A stretch of 64,000 nt of DNA from positions 11,532,001 to 11,596,000 of the forward strand of contig NC_059486.1 in the NCBI RefSeq assembly GCF_018139145.2, written 5' to 3'. The position numbers and the translations under genes were made by a program. The DNA comes from Gymnogyps californianus. Lineage: Eukaryota > Chordata > Aves > Accipitriformes > Cathartidae. Shown here piece after piece: positions 37,135-50,500 of this stretch (position 1 is the stretch's first letter; each line of letters opens with the position of its first letter). Below the pieces are notes generated by a model that searched no databases, had not been told where the DNA came from, and saw only the letters and a program-made list of their open reading frames with translations.

Positions 37135-40100
37135 ACTCTCAGAAGCATCTGCTAATACAGATGCCCAATTTAGAAAACCTGTGGCCTGATTTTCTGAAGA
37201 ATACAGTATTAGTGTAAGTTCTGAGCAAATATCTTGCTTATGTTAGGGACAGCTATAAAAAAAATATGAAAGCATAACAAAAATCTGCTTTTTTTCAAGC
37301 ATAGTGCTAACTCTGTGGCAGGAACAAGAACTCCTTTTTATCTTTCTACAATCTTTGCTCCTTCCATGAGATACGAGTTAACCTGCAAATTTATCCAGCA
37401 CATCTGGCTACAGCAAGTAAAGATACAGGAGGGATTCAGAAAATGGAGTCCTGAATGCCAAGGGAAGTTTCTGAGAGGTAACATAAGATACTTAGAACCA
37501 GATATCCTCTGCCTATCTTCCTTCTGTGGTTTGCATTTGGCTCATGAGGACAATCCTATGGTCTTTGAACGGCTCTTAAAAGTATGTTCTAAGATGCTGT
37601 CACCAACACTCAGTATGAAAAACAGTGACAGCCACAGAGGCTGTTTATACTCAAAAATGCCATAGTTCCTCTCTGTATAGATTCCGAAGTTAAACCCATG
37701 CTGAGCCTGTTAACATCTACACACCTTTCAGCTTCTGTAACAAATGAAGCAGAAGTCCACAGACAATAACCTCCTTCAGTACAAAAACTGGGATTTTTTT
37801 TTTTTCCCAGGAAGCTATCCATCCTGTGTACGAAATGAGACAGCAGTCCCGTAGATAACCACCTGTTCCTTAACCCTTCCCATGCCCCAAGATTGCTTCC
37901 TCCTCCTTTTCTGCATGAAACAGAATAGAGGAAGGAGGCATTCTGAGAGCGTGTGAGAGCCTCTGGATCCGCAGCTTTTGCCCTGGAAACTGGGCTCATG
38001 TTGGCTTATGACAGTTAAAGAGGAACATACCCAAGAAAATCCACGTGCAGCTCTGGTATCTGAGATGCAGTGTGCTCCACAAAGACAAGATTCTCAGAAT
38101 AATGCTGCTGCCACCCTCTCAATTCTGCATTAAGAATAGACTAAACCCAATTTTCAGACTTAAAAGTCTGGCAACTTTGAATAGATTTTTCATGGAATTA
38201 GACCAAAAGCTATACGGCTTCAAAAATATTTTTATCCCCTTTTTTATGTGCCTTTTTTTAGTGCAGGGAGGACATGTTTGCAGGAGCTATCTGCAGTCAT
38301 GAATCTTACTTAGCAAAAATGAATGCTAGCATTCATACATCATCACCACTTCCGAAAGAGAGATTAAGGAAAACACCATCTATCTTTGCCTCTAACAGTG
38401 AAAATCACAGGATTTAACCCAACTAGTGCTGCTCATGGAAATGATTCTAGCTGGCTAGAACTCAGGATTTCTAGCTGGCTTTGTTCTCAGAAACAACTGA
38501 ACCACTTCACAGAAGCTTTTCCAAATCAGTCAGAAAATATGCACCATGGAAAACTTCAGCTAAAACTGTTACAGCTTGAGAAAGTCCCATTTTAAAAGGG
38601 TATTATAGTGAAAAGTGTTGAACAGTTAATCTAGATGTGATTTTCTGATATACAGATATCTGCCACTTTTTAGATAGAAAATTGTGATTAAACTCATTTT
38701 TTAAACTACCAATTCAGACCAAAAAACCCCTCAATTTTACTGCACTTCCCTGACTTCTTTTTCAATATAACACCGATCCATTAGGAAATAATCACATATG
38801 CAATGAATTAGACCACAGACCTTTCATCTCAAACTGCTTTGAAACATTGCTTAGTAAACCCACTAGAGTTCGTTTTTCCAATGAAGAAAGATTTCTTCAC
38901 TAAGTCTTCACATTGTGAGTATACCATATGGTTTGCATTTTCTGTTTCTTCAAAACGGTCTCCCAAAAGCTCACACTGTTTGATTTCATTTTCAGTTAAG
39001 AGGAGCTAAAATCTGAAATGTGGCGAGACAAATTCAAAATTACAAGGGGGGGTGGGAGGGGTGGGGTGTGTCATATTCACACTGTACTTATGTAGAGTGC
39101 TATTTACTTTTGTGCCATGTTAGTATAGAATTTAAATTTCAATATAAACCCAAGTATATTTCTTCAAAGACGATTAGAAATTAACAAACTCATAGGCTGG
39201 TAACCCACAACTCGCTTTCTAAGAGGGTGGAAGGTTGGATGACATATATGAGAGTAACCAAATTCACAAAACAGAGCACATGTAACAGAAAAGGGAGCTT
39301 TCCAGCTACGTCCTTTAACATTTAACGCACAGAAATACTAACCGGTGTGTTTCATTATTTTTCAAGTTTGGGGGATTTTCTGTTGTGTGTGTCCAACATA
39401 ACTGAGGCATCTAAACTGGACCTTACTTGTCCAAGAAAGGCCCTTTTGGAGTCAAAACATCACATCAGTCTGAATCACCCTCTGGAAGCATTTCTTACTC
39501 TTCTGTGATCATAAGAACATAGAGTAATTTAGGATCTTAAATTACATACTTAAGTTAGAGTTTGAATCTGCAAATAGGATGGATTTGCAAAAAGTGCTGA
39601 CCACTTAACAGAAGCCAGAGGCCCATGTACTCTTTGAAAAATAAGTCTATATGGGGTGAATTAATCTCACCTATACTTACAATGCTATAATATCAACATC
39701 TACGTATAGATAAGTTGTTGTTCCCACCATGGTCAAAGATACAGACAACACTTTCAGCTGAAACCCAGAGAGCAAATCACCTCACTCTAAAGCAGATGTC
39801 TACATTTGGTCAGATGAATCACCCTCCTGAGCACCAAAGACCATTAACTAGATCACCAGTAACAATAACTGAAGCAATGATATTGACACTCCAAAATGAA
39901 GTGAGTTTTAAGCCCCAACCACCAGTAAGAACTAAAACATCCAAACTCCATAGTTTGCTAATGAAAATATTGTCCTTTCTTTCCACCCCCCAGCCCCCTT
40001 TCATATCACTCAGCTATATCAGGTAGAAAGAATACTAACATTCAGGAGTACTCAGCATTAGATGAAGACAGAAGCCACTACACGAACTATTATTTGATAA

Positions 40101-42117
40101 AGCCATACATGAAATGAACAACTGCTATGCTGATAAAACTTCGGACAAAACTTCCACCAAAACATCTGAGCTTCTTTTTCTACCTCCGGAAGCTGTGCAG
40201 GGCTACTGCAAGACACAGGGCAGAATAACTGAAAATTCTGGTTACATATTATTATGTTAGTTTTCACCCCTAAAGAAATAAGTAACCAAGGATAAATATA
40301 TTTAAAATGCCTCCACATGTAACAGTCAAATCATCTGATTAAATGTACTTTAAATTATTTGAACACATGGACTCAGATGAATTGTTTTAAACATCCTCCC
40401 ATGAAGGATGCTGAAATAGAACTATTTGAACTGCACCTATCACTTATAAACATAGATTAATTAGCAGAAAGAGAGACTTCCAAAATCACTTCAACTCTGG
40501 CAGGGTCTAGCAGTGCCAAATTATATCTGGCATTCTGAACTAACTCCCCTCTTCCAGCAAAGGAATATGTAAATGCTGTCAACAAAGAATTCATACAAAA
40601 CTATTCTTTGCCTGTGAATAGCACTACAAATGTCCTCTTCATCAAATCTGTTTCCCTTCATAGGAAGAGAAATTGCATGGTAAAATGAGGTAGACTGAAG
40701 ACACTTTACCAAGCAACCATGAACCGTTAGAGAGAGATATATACACAGAGCAATATATATGGGGGTTGAAATCTTGATGAATGGCAAGACTCCTACTGAA
40801 ATAAGTAAAACCAGGATTTCACTTGCAATACAGAGGGCATGACAGAGTGCCCACGGAGCAGAATTTGCTTCATTACGAGAGCTAGAACTTGATCAGCTAA
40901 CAGCTTATGCCAGTGTCTTGGCAATTATTCATGTACAGGTTCTAATATTAAAATCTAATCTTTAATTTCAGAAAAGTCCACAGTCATAAAATAACGAACT
41001 ACAAAAAGTCAAGAGAAACTAATAAGCACTGGTGACCCAAGGCTTCAATTAGACATACTCTCATTAAATGATAAATGAAGAGAGTAGGTGCAAGAGCCAT
41101 AAAGTACAAAAAAGGTCAGAACATTCCTAAAGTTTAAGTGGGTTTAGACCACCATTAGTTTGATTCAATACATGAAGCTGAGAGATCCATTTCAGGGTCT
41201 AGATCAGGATCCAAAATTTTGTAGGCACTCAGAACTGTAGATTCAACTCCAACTTCACACGTTTGTGCTACTGACAAAAGTGGATCCTTTTCCTCTCCCC
41301 AAATAAAACAAAAACAAATCAATGTAAGTACTCTTCAAATAAACTATTTGCATTTTGTGACTTTCCTGAACAATATTGCCCAAAGGCGTGATTTTTACCT
41401 CAAACCAATTCTGACATTACTGCACTACATGATCGTGTTTAAATGTCATCTTATGATTCCTATTAAAGTGCCACAGTTTCATCACTACAGCTAATTTAAT
41501 TCTAAATGAATTTTCAAAACCAAGCCTAAAGTTCAATGGAAGCCTGAAGCTTTGAGGACTTGTCCAGCTTTGAGCCTGAAATACAGTGATATCCAACTTT
41601 AATCCATGAAATAGCCAAGGCAAATGAATCTATGGTTCTTTGAATAACTGTATAATGTAATAAAGTAAGACCTTCCAGATGGACATTGCACTATAGGTGT
41701 TTCCAGACCAGCATTTGTCTTTCAATACCAGCCAGCACCCTCCTTTCATCTCCAGACTGCTTGTGACGCTCCAAAGGAATAAAGAGAATATACTAATTCC
41801 ATTATGTCACACACAATTGGAAAAATTCCTTCCACTAGTTTGCTGCCATTCCAAAGCATAACATATTAGCTTATGGAATCAATATGAAAATATGACTAAT
41901 AAGCACCTCCAGTGAATTGCTGAGTACCATCATGTGATACTGATCATACTGATCTTGTATCAGAGTGTTTTTTTCCATGGGTAAAAATGAAACAGTAATA
42001 ATTCACATTACTATCTAATCAGTTGCAGATACTATTGTAAAAAGAACTTGCAATTTTACCCCAAAGAAGAAAATATTTTTTCTACCCACATTATCATAAC
42101 AAAAAGGTAATCAAATG
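37135..42117. other. Noncoding DNA, no gene seen
   Basis: The frames at 37,315-37,665 (plus, 116 codons) and 37,610-37,999 (minus, 129 codons) overlap at their ends, lack domains and lack paired splice sites of good quality, so I treat them as chance. A strong G-quadruplex motif at 39,046-39,066 is listed separately. Confidence 0.5.
39046..39066 (+). other. Canonical G-quadruplex motif
   Basis: Four G-runs (G7, G3, G4, G4) separated by single bases T, A and T. One-base loops make this a very stable class of predicted G-quadruplex DNA on the plus strand. Confidence 0.8.
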
Positions 42118-42200
42118 CTATAGTCATTCCCATTTTACAGATGAACAAATTAAATCTGAGAGGTTACCGAAGCATTCACATTTGCACATACAGCTGGAGA
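42118..42200 (-). mobile_element. MIR SINE fragment
   Basis: The plus strand reads TCCCATTTTACAGATGAACA, then a CTGAGAGGTTACC block, then CACATACAGCTGG. These are the central MIR blocks in reverse complement in correct order. Confidence 0.8.
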
Positions 42201-45200
42201 GAGAATTAAAGAAAACAAGGAATCCTACTACAATTTCTTGCTCTTCCCATTAAAAAAATCCCTTTTCTTGCTGAAATGGAATGAAAAGAGGGCATGCTAA
42301 ACACAAATATATGGGAAGAGAGTTTCCTATTTCTGAATTCTTTTGATAGATTTCCTTCTGAAATTGTCAATGGGATGATTATGAACAACAGAAGCACAAA
42401 GGCATTTAAAACACTATGAACTCAATAGCATCTCTCATAAAAGACTGTCTTTTTGAACACCTACAGAAGATGGAAAATATACTGATTAGTCACTCCGCCA
42501 AATAAAACAATTTATTCTTTTTTTAATAGTAGGCTTTGTTATCTAAAAGACTAAGATTTGAGGATATACAGTAAAGACACACCAGGACAGACACAAGAGA
42601 CCCAGTCAAGAATAATCATAAACTCATGCAATGTCACATCAGCTTTTCCAAGAGGCACAGGCTTTACACTTACATTAGGCATGTGCAGCTCCCTTTGGCT
42701 ATTAGTGCCAAAGCACGTCACGTAAAAATTAACTGAACAAGCATTTTTATAGCACAGATGCTGTCTCCAAAAAATGTGGAGCCGTTTCTAGTTGTGCTAC
42801 CCATACTCTGTATGACTCAAGTCCAAATCCCAAATTACAGCTACACACAAAGAGAAGCAGCTTTTCCATCTAAACAGTTCAATACTGCACACCTGGAGCT
42901 GTGAAACACATCATCAAGTTTCAGAGTACCCACCAGAAGAGCAAAGCAGATAAGAAAGAAATCCTAAATTAAACTCATCATTAAAAATGCAAAAATGTGA
43001 GGAATGACAACCTAAAGTTACTAGCAAGTATGACAAAAGTGTAATACAAATTGTTCCTCTACAAGTTTTTACATAAATCTGTTGCAAAACTGAAACCCTC
43101 ATGAGTTTTCAGGCTAATACTATTCACAAGCAGGTATCCACCCTCACTAAGGGGCAGCCAAATTCAATCTCCCTCTTCCCTGACGTTCCAATCAGCGAAA
43201 ATTAACAGGTACTGAGAAGTCAATACTATATTACCTTCTCCACAGTAGTTATTTATTGTATTTGCTACTCTTTATTTCATGCCAGCAGAGCGATAGGTCA
43301 TTTGATTCTACAAAGCAGAAACAAACATTCTGGCTCTTTCTACAGAGATATGAAATTAAAAAGAAAAAAACACCACATCAAGTAGTACAAAAATGGATAA
43401 GGTTTAAAAGACTAAAGATGGATAAGGCATAATTACTTTCTCCACCAGCACATACACGCCACCAACTGAGCACATGCTGGAGATGAGTGTATGTAACAAA
43501 CATGCTATAACAGCCCAGTAAATACAGGCCACTGGTCAGTTAGGTTTCACTGTCTCAACACAAGTCTAATGGCATTGTACAATGATTGACAGGGTAATTC
43601 AGCTGCAGACAACAAGAATCAAAATCATTAATTAAGTCAGAAAACAGTTGGGCCTGACTCCGTACCCACTGATGGCAACAGGAAGGTTCTACCCGGTTAC
43701 AATGGGCATCGGAGCAGGAGAATTACAGTAGGCTTGCACCCCACCTGTCCAACTCCATTTCTCCTCCATATATGACACATTACTACTACAGGAATGCATT
43801 CTGCATCCCAGGCTCTAACAAAAAAAAAAAACAACAAAAAAACCCAAACCATACTCTAGCAGCTATGTACTTCTAGATCTATTTTGTTCAAGCCTGATTC
43901 CTTTTTTCCCATCAACACATGACCAAAATCCATACATGCTCCCCAACATATTTCTACTCATTTTGTCACTCCAGTTCTAGCCCCAGCTTCCTGAGACGTT
44001 CCCTTACACAACCTTGATCATTCCTCAGTGTTTCTCTCCCAAGGTTCTTGTCTTTCTGCAAACCCTCATCCTCACTTTTTCCTCCATACCACTTTCCATA
44101 GTCACTCTTCCCCCAATTAGTCGTCTTCTTCCTTACCCAGAATGCCTGACTCTCCCTCCCACCTGTCCCCAAACTGATTCTTGTCCTTGCCAATGTTCAG
44201 ACCACACTTTCCTGCACCATTCTCCTTTTGCTCATTTCACTTCTCACCTTAACCTCCAGCTTTGTCCTTTCTTTATTCCAATTAGGCAGTTTCCTCTTCC
44301 AGAAATCTCCCCTGCAGCTAGGGAAGGGGATGGAGCATAGAGAGCACAAGGATGGACACTCTCCCTACCCACAGCTCTTATGCTTTGCCCAGGTCAGACT
44401 TCTGCAGTGAAGATATGTAGCTGCAAGGAAAGTAGAGCTCACCCTGACATAGCATATGCCCAATGTATAGCAATTTTCATAGAATTGAGCTGTAAGGACA
44501 CATCAAGTCTTTCCTCATCATATGCAAATTCATTCTTTCAAATGTTGCTAACTTGACATCCCATCAAATCAACTGTGGACTGTTTTCTCAGCAATCCCAC
44601 AAGTCTCCTCCTGGCAAGTTTCATTGGGTATCAGTGCTTGTCAAAGAAGAGGTCAGCAACTATTTTTAAACAAAGTAAAATCCAGAGTTTCCCCCCACAC
44701 CACTAGCTCTGTTCTTGTAAACCACTGAACTCTTGGCTGAAGTTTTGGAAAAGAAAAAGATGTATTCAATCTGAGGCAGATGCTTGGCATGGAATATTTT
44801 AGCTGAAACAGTTAACGGTTGGGGAATTTATAAGAAACTAAAACCAAACCCTTTTAATGGCAATTCTAATAAGATGCAGTACTGTTTGTAACAATAGTGC
44901 AAGAAAGTTGGGGTTTGGGGCTTTTTTTGTCGGGGGTGGGGGGGTGATGGTGTGTATTTGGTTTGGTTTGAGTTCAGGAAAATAGTTTTATCTTAAGCAT
45001 CAAAAAGTGCATTCTACCTGCATGAGGAAATGGCAATACATTAACGTAAGCCTCACTTTTATTTGTTCAAAATGATACAGAATCAGCAAAATGAGAAAAA
45101 ACACCCAATACAGAAATCAAAGCTGCGTCGTTTACCAAGTGCCTCTCATGTTCTCTAACCTCTCAGTGTTTAATATCCTGCATTGGATATATAATGTAAG

Positions 45201-46989
45201 CAACTCCCATAACAATCTCTTTTTTTACTGTAGTGTCCCACGACCAAATTAAAGCCATACCACTGCAAGTGCTAGGCTGCAGTACCGTACTTGTTTAAGC
45301 TGTCCCTCCCCCACTGGGCCCATCCTCTTTTTTGCTTATACAAGCAGTAAGTTGATCCCAAGGTGAGACAAACTTACTCTTTATTAAAAAAAAAAAAATT
45401 ATGTGCTTTATCTCCCTGAAGCAGCTTACAGAGGAATTAGAGGCATGCCAGAGTTGGCACAAAAAGAGGGTTGCTCAGTTTGGGAGAGGGCAGAAACCTG
45501 GCAGCATCAATTTACATTGGCTCAGGCTGGTAAGGAACTGCACCCTCAGGCAATACAACTGGTTGGAAAATGGAATTTCACAAGGACAGAAACTAACATT
45601 TTGAAGTTTACTTTCATTCTCAATCAGAAGAAAAAAAAGTAAATTGTTTTGAAAAGCATTTGAACTTTACATAAGTCATTTGGAATGACAAAACTTTTCA
45701 TAGATGTTACAAAGAGCTAGTTCATTTTTTTAATATCAAAACAATATTATAGAATAATACTAATGATCTGCTCTATAGAGTATCTATGCTATTATCAGTT
45801 TGTATTTGAATACATTTACTAGAAGTCAAAATGATAATTCTATGTGAAATAATTGTAAATTATCTAAGTAAATTTAAGATGCAAGCGCAATTTTAAAAGT
45901 AAATTGTTTTGTAAATTATATGTTTCAAAAATATTTTAAAATTAAGAACTGCTCAGCTGAAAAATTTTATCAAGCAGAAAAATACAGCAATTACGTAAGT
46001 AATACAACATTAGATATATTGGTGGATATATTTCAACATCCATACTCTGTGATCGCATGTTGCAGTTAATGAGCAGAATCTAGTGGACCAACCCCTCTGT
46101 TGCATCAGTATCATGGGATATCAGCTTACCTTTTATTTACTTAAGATTTCCTCTTCACGCACAGAGAAACTGACTTTTAGATGCGCTCAGGAGACCATTA
46201 AGTCTTTTTTTTCCCATCCAAAAGCATAAACTTTTTTCAAAGTCCTTTTTCATAATTAAGCAAGCTTCCCCCCCTTTACATTCTTATTTAACTTCAAAGT
46301 TTTTATATAAATGTCAAATTCCTAACCACTGTTTCGGGACTTAGTGTTTGCTTCCTAGTGTTGAAAAGGGCAATTCACTTACAGTCTCCCCTTGCAGCAG
46401 GTTTGTGTTTCCTGATCTTAAAGAGGAACATACAACTAAAAGCACCAAACGCAGAAATTCTGGTAGCAACAGACATTAATGTATTTATGATAAAAATATT
46501 AATAATTTCACACTGTCCTTCTACAAAATTATAGAAACTATATAACAATTGTAGAAGAAAATGGAAAATATTATGTGAGAAGAAACAATTAACAAAAAAG
46601 GCGTTTGACCTTACACATGACACTTGTAACACTAGCGGATGGCAAAATCAGATTAAATTCTTACTGCAATATATAATAAAAGAAGTGTCCACTTAAGGAG
46701 ACTTGTCTAGCTGTTTACATCTGTTAAGCTGCTCAAACCGCAGAGTTGTAAGAGAATGGTTTTGATAGTGACAGTGGGACTACGATTAGTATGATCTGTG
46801 TTATTCAAGCAAAAGAAGTGCCAGAAAAGGTTGTCTCCAAGCACAAAGTTACTGACCCAAGATGTCAGTGATGCAATAGTAAGACATTAGCACATTTCTT
46901 AAGTGTAGTGGCAAAGAACCACTTAGTCAAAATGTACTTCCCTAAAGAAAAGTTCGCCTAATTGACCAATGCTGCAAAGATGCCTGTAA
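42201..46989. other. Noncoding DNA with a pyrimidine-rich stretch
   Basis: No gene is seen. Positions about 43,905-44,300 are about three-quarters pyrimidine on the plus strand (two 60-base lines hand-counted at 73% and 75%), which opens a 108-codon low-complexity frame that is not convincing as protein. A G-quadruplex-like segment lies at 44,910-44,944. Very AT-rich DNA occupies 45,640-46,020. Confidence 0.5.
44910..44944 (+). other. G-quadruplex-prone segment
   Basis: G-runs of 4, 4, 5 and 7 with loops TTT, a T-rich loop of 11 bases, and T. Less compact than the motif at 39,046. Confidence 0.6.
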
Positions 46990-47560
46990 TTTTAGTGATG
47001 GGGATGACACTTTGTTTATGGAATTCAAGCTCAACAGATTAATATGCTTTAGAATAGCAAAGAAAATAGAAGAGTAGACTCACTGGGTCATTTCACTAGA
47101 TACAGTTGAAAAGAAAAATGGTGACCTGAGGCTGTGTATTGACCCAAAAAAATGTGAACAAATAGATAAAGAGAGAGTATTTCCATTTGCTAACTAAAAC
47201 AGACACAGGCACTACTGGACTGAAATTATTTCCAAAGCTAGATGCATCCGCAGGCTTTTACCAGATACCTCTAAGTGAGGAGACTGCAGAAGCTATGAAC
47301 TTTCAATGCACCATTTGTCCGTCCCTGTTTCAAAGGGGTCACATCTGTCACTAGAGCCTGAGCCAGTCCACAGAACACAAAACAGTACAACTGCTTGAAG
47401 AGCTGAACACTGTGAAACTGTTTTGCTAGGGTACTGAGTCTGTAAGGAAGACTGAATAAAATATAAAGGACTCAGGCCTGTAAGAGCAAGTCAGGACAAG
47501 ACTTTGAACTAGACAAAAGCAAGTTTTCTGGCCAGAAAGTTATTGCTTGTCACTATGAAG
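46990..47560 (+). pseudogene. Ty3/Gypsy-type reverse transcriptase relic
   Basis: A dead fragment of an LTR-retrotransposon pol gene. In plus frames, colinear pieces of a Ty3/Gypsy reverse transcriptase are readable: THWVISL at 47,078-47,098, KKNGDLRLCIDP at 47,111-47,146, LDASAGFYQIPL at 47,238-47,273, then, after a further frame change, PFVRPCFKGVTS from 47,311. A weaker QLLEEL piece follows near 47,387, and LDKSKF near 47,510 falls where the segment after the catalytic loop is expected. The catalytic Asp-Asp box is not preserved. Stops and at least two frameshifts show long neutral decay. I found no LTRs, primer-binding site, integrase or gag within reach, so the borders are approximate. 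Such elements are uncommon in bird genomes and more frequent in other sauropsids. Confidence 0.75.
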
Positions 47561-50500
47561 GACAGAGCACTCAAATTTCAGCCAAACACCTTAAGTTAAC
47601 GCCTTATAGCATCACAAAACATTACCTGTATTCGTATCACTGTAGTGTTTAGATACTAAGCAAATAAAAAGGTCCCACTGGACAAAGTGGCCAAACCGGG
47701 ATCAAGTCTTTCGCCAATGAAATGATAATCACAGTGGATGCAAAACAGGGAGAGAAAGAAGGAAATGACTGATGAAAACAGCAAGACAGTGGTATTCCTG
47801 ACAGTAGAGGCAAGGTCTGATTCCTGCTACACAGCTTTCCTTTCACTAAATCCACTTTCTTCTTTGGTATCAAATCTACCTAGTACACAGTAAATGTCTC
47901 CTTCAAACTGATGGACAAGTATTACTTTAGGTCACCCACAATATGTTTTTGCTTTCTCTTACATCTTCAGTTTAGCTTTTTAACATCCATATTAGATGAT
48001 TTTCAGTTACTGTCTTTACACACTTAAGTTCTTTCAACTTGTTGCCATTTTACTTTTACATCTTTTATCATAATATGCTTTTTGTCTCTCAAAATAGCTA
48101 GGACACATCTAGTGGAGCCTGCCAGATGTGAACTACTGCCAAAATCTCAGCATGGCAGCACAAACTTGCACGCAGCATATGAGTAAATCAAAGGGTTTAC
48201 CATAGCCTTGAAGAAAACTAGGATTCAGCACAACAAATCTCTGATACCTCTTCAATGGCATGATCATACTCTGAAGATTTCAAACTTTCATTTACTTATT
48301 TGTCTCTTGACTAACTGCTTTAAATAGGCATGACCCTAACCACAGTTATGAACAACAGCTCAGAGAGATTTACTGCAGAGGGGCATTACCTTGAAAACTC
48401 GACTCAGGGAAGTTCATATACCCACACTTCCAGCAAATTTGCCGTTATTCATAGAGTTTCTAGCTATTCCTTACAAGCCACCTTTCCAGTGGTGCTGAAC
48501 TACTGCTTTGTCAGTAGAGTTTAGAAAGAAAAACACAGAACTAAATCCCAATTCTCAATAAAATCCCCATCCTTTGATATCAATGAACATAGTTTGTCAA
48601 TACTTACTAATATTTAGCCATTTAAGAAAACATAATGGTGTGCTGTTTATTACTTCATTTCATACAAATACTTAGTTCCCCAATTCAACAGCCAAACACG
48701 TATTTATGCATTAGAAAAGCAGTTACAGGTATGACATTTTATATCACACAGTCATGCATTTAGAAGCATGCTTGAACAGACATTTATAACACAACTCTTG
48801 GGTATTTTTCTAGGTAAGTACAGTGTCTAATAAACTTTAAGATCTACTACCAAATATGAAAACAAAGTAAATTAAAATATTAATAGCACTATCTCCATTT
48901 TCAAAGTGTTACATCCAAAAGAGAGATTAGCCACTTATAAAACTCCATGCAGTTATAATTTAACATTAATGCAAGTCCCTGCTGTGTTCTTAGCTAGCAC
49001 TAACGTGATGAAATTAAGAAAAAGAAAATTTAGGAAGTTTTCCATAACACTAGGGTATGCCATGCTACTGAACTTTCAAAATAAGATATAAAAAACCTTA
49101 CTGGTGAACAATTTAAAATCGGAACTAAACAATATTCAAAATGGAGAGCCTCAATCAGTTTCCACATCAGTGTAACTAAACCAAGGACATATTGCATGAC
49201 TGTGGTATAAAGAAGTGCAGAACCAAAGCAGGTGCTATACCTACCTACGGATGCACAACTGTGTTTGCATTTGTGTTCAAACACTACTTAAGTACCTAAA
49301 ATTCTGGTAACTCCATGCACCTTTAACATCTGTTCATGTTCAGCACTTTCTTGCACATATGTATTTCTTGTGTAAATGAATCAATCCTCTAGCTGTGCAT
49401 CCTTTAACTCTTTTTTAGGACTTAATAGATTCTGTATTTCCAGTTCCTATGACTCTTGTTCTAGTTCACAGCTAATATGAAACTGAGGATTCCCAGTTAT
49501 CTATGCATTACACAATAAAGTAAATCTGTACACTTCTGTTTGTTTTCTTGAATCAGAGCATAAATGCAATTTCAAAAAAATTAAAAATCTTACTTCAAGC
49601 TCATGAATACCTCCTATTGGCTATAAAGAGGCTTAAGCACATGCATTAGCACTTTGCTGAAAAGAGGTCATTTCCTGAAAGGAATATATATACACTTGGG
49701 ATTTACTTATGTAAATATGATTTCACACACATACTCTCCACCTAGGGAACAGGCATCCAATAATTGGTATGTGAAACATGTGCTTGTACCTAAATGCAAG
49801 AGCACTTTTGCACACTGACTTTTTATACTTCCTGGTCTGACTAAAGGCATGGCTTAAATTAAATGCCAAGCTTCTTTCTTGAGATTGAATGAATTAACAT
49901 TATTGGCCAGATAATAACCACAGCATAATGGCACACTGAAGCCTAAGGCAACATTTCAGGAGAATTTTCTAAGAAATTCAGGCCTGATAGGAGATGCTAA
50001 TGAGTTCAGAGAAGTAAATATAGCTCTTTAAATAGCAAATGACAACTTGTCTATAATAGTAAGTCTCTCACCACATTTACAAACGTTTTCGCTTGCGAGC
50101 TATAAAGTGACTTTCATTTAGTTGGACTTAAGCTCTCAAGAACAATCACTATCCTAACACACCAACAAAAAGGGTGCAAATACACAAAGGGAGCGCAAAC
50201 GAAATGCTTGTTAAGGCCTCACAAGGAAACCATACAAACACCTTATTTAATAAGTTTAATTAACTGGCTCTTTTCTAAATCATACTCTGCCCAGCAATGC
50301 TGAGAGGCAAATTCTCTGCTCAGAAGCTCTGCTTTTCTTCCCTGAAGGAAAGTAATATTTTCTCTTTTATTCTCAAAGAGCATAGCCCAGAAACCCCCAG
50401 CAGCTGCTGCTAGCAGTGGCACCACTACCGACTTTTTTTTTTTACAGCATGGCTGAGTCACACTGACCCCAGTTCCAGCAGAGAGAAACAGCTTAACGAG

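Noticed and set aside
37610..37999. 129-codon minus-strand open frame
   Set aside because: No domain, contains a lysine run from a T-homopolymer, and overlaps a plus-strand frame; typical of noncoding DNA.
44014..44340. 108-codon plus-strand open frame
   Set aside because: Explained by the pyrimidine-rich stretch, which encodes Pro/Ser/Leu/Phe low complexity and lacks stops.
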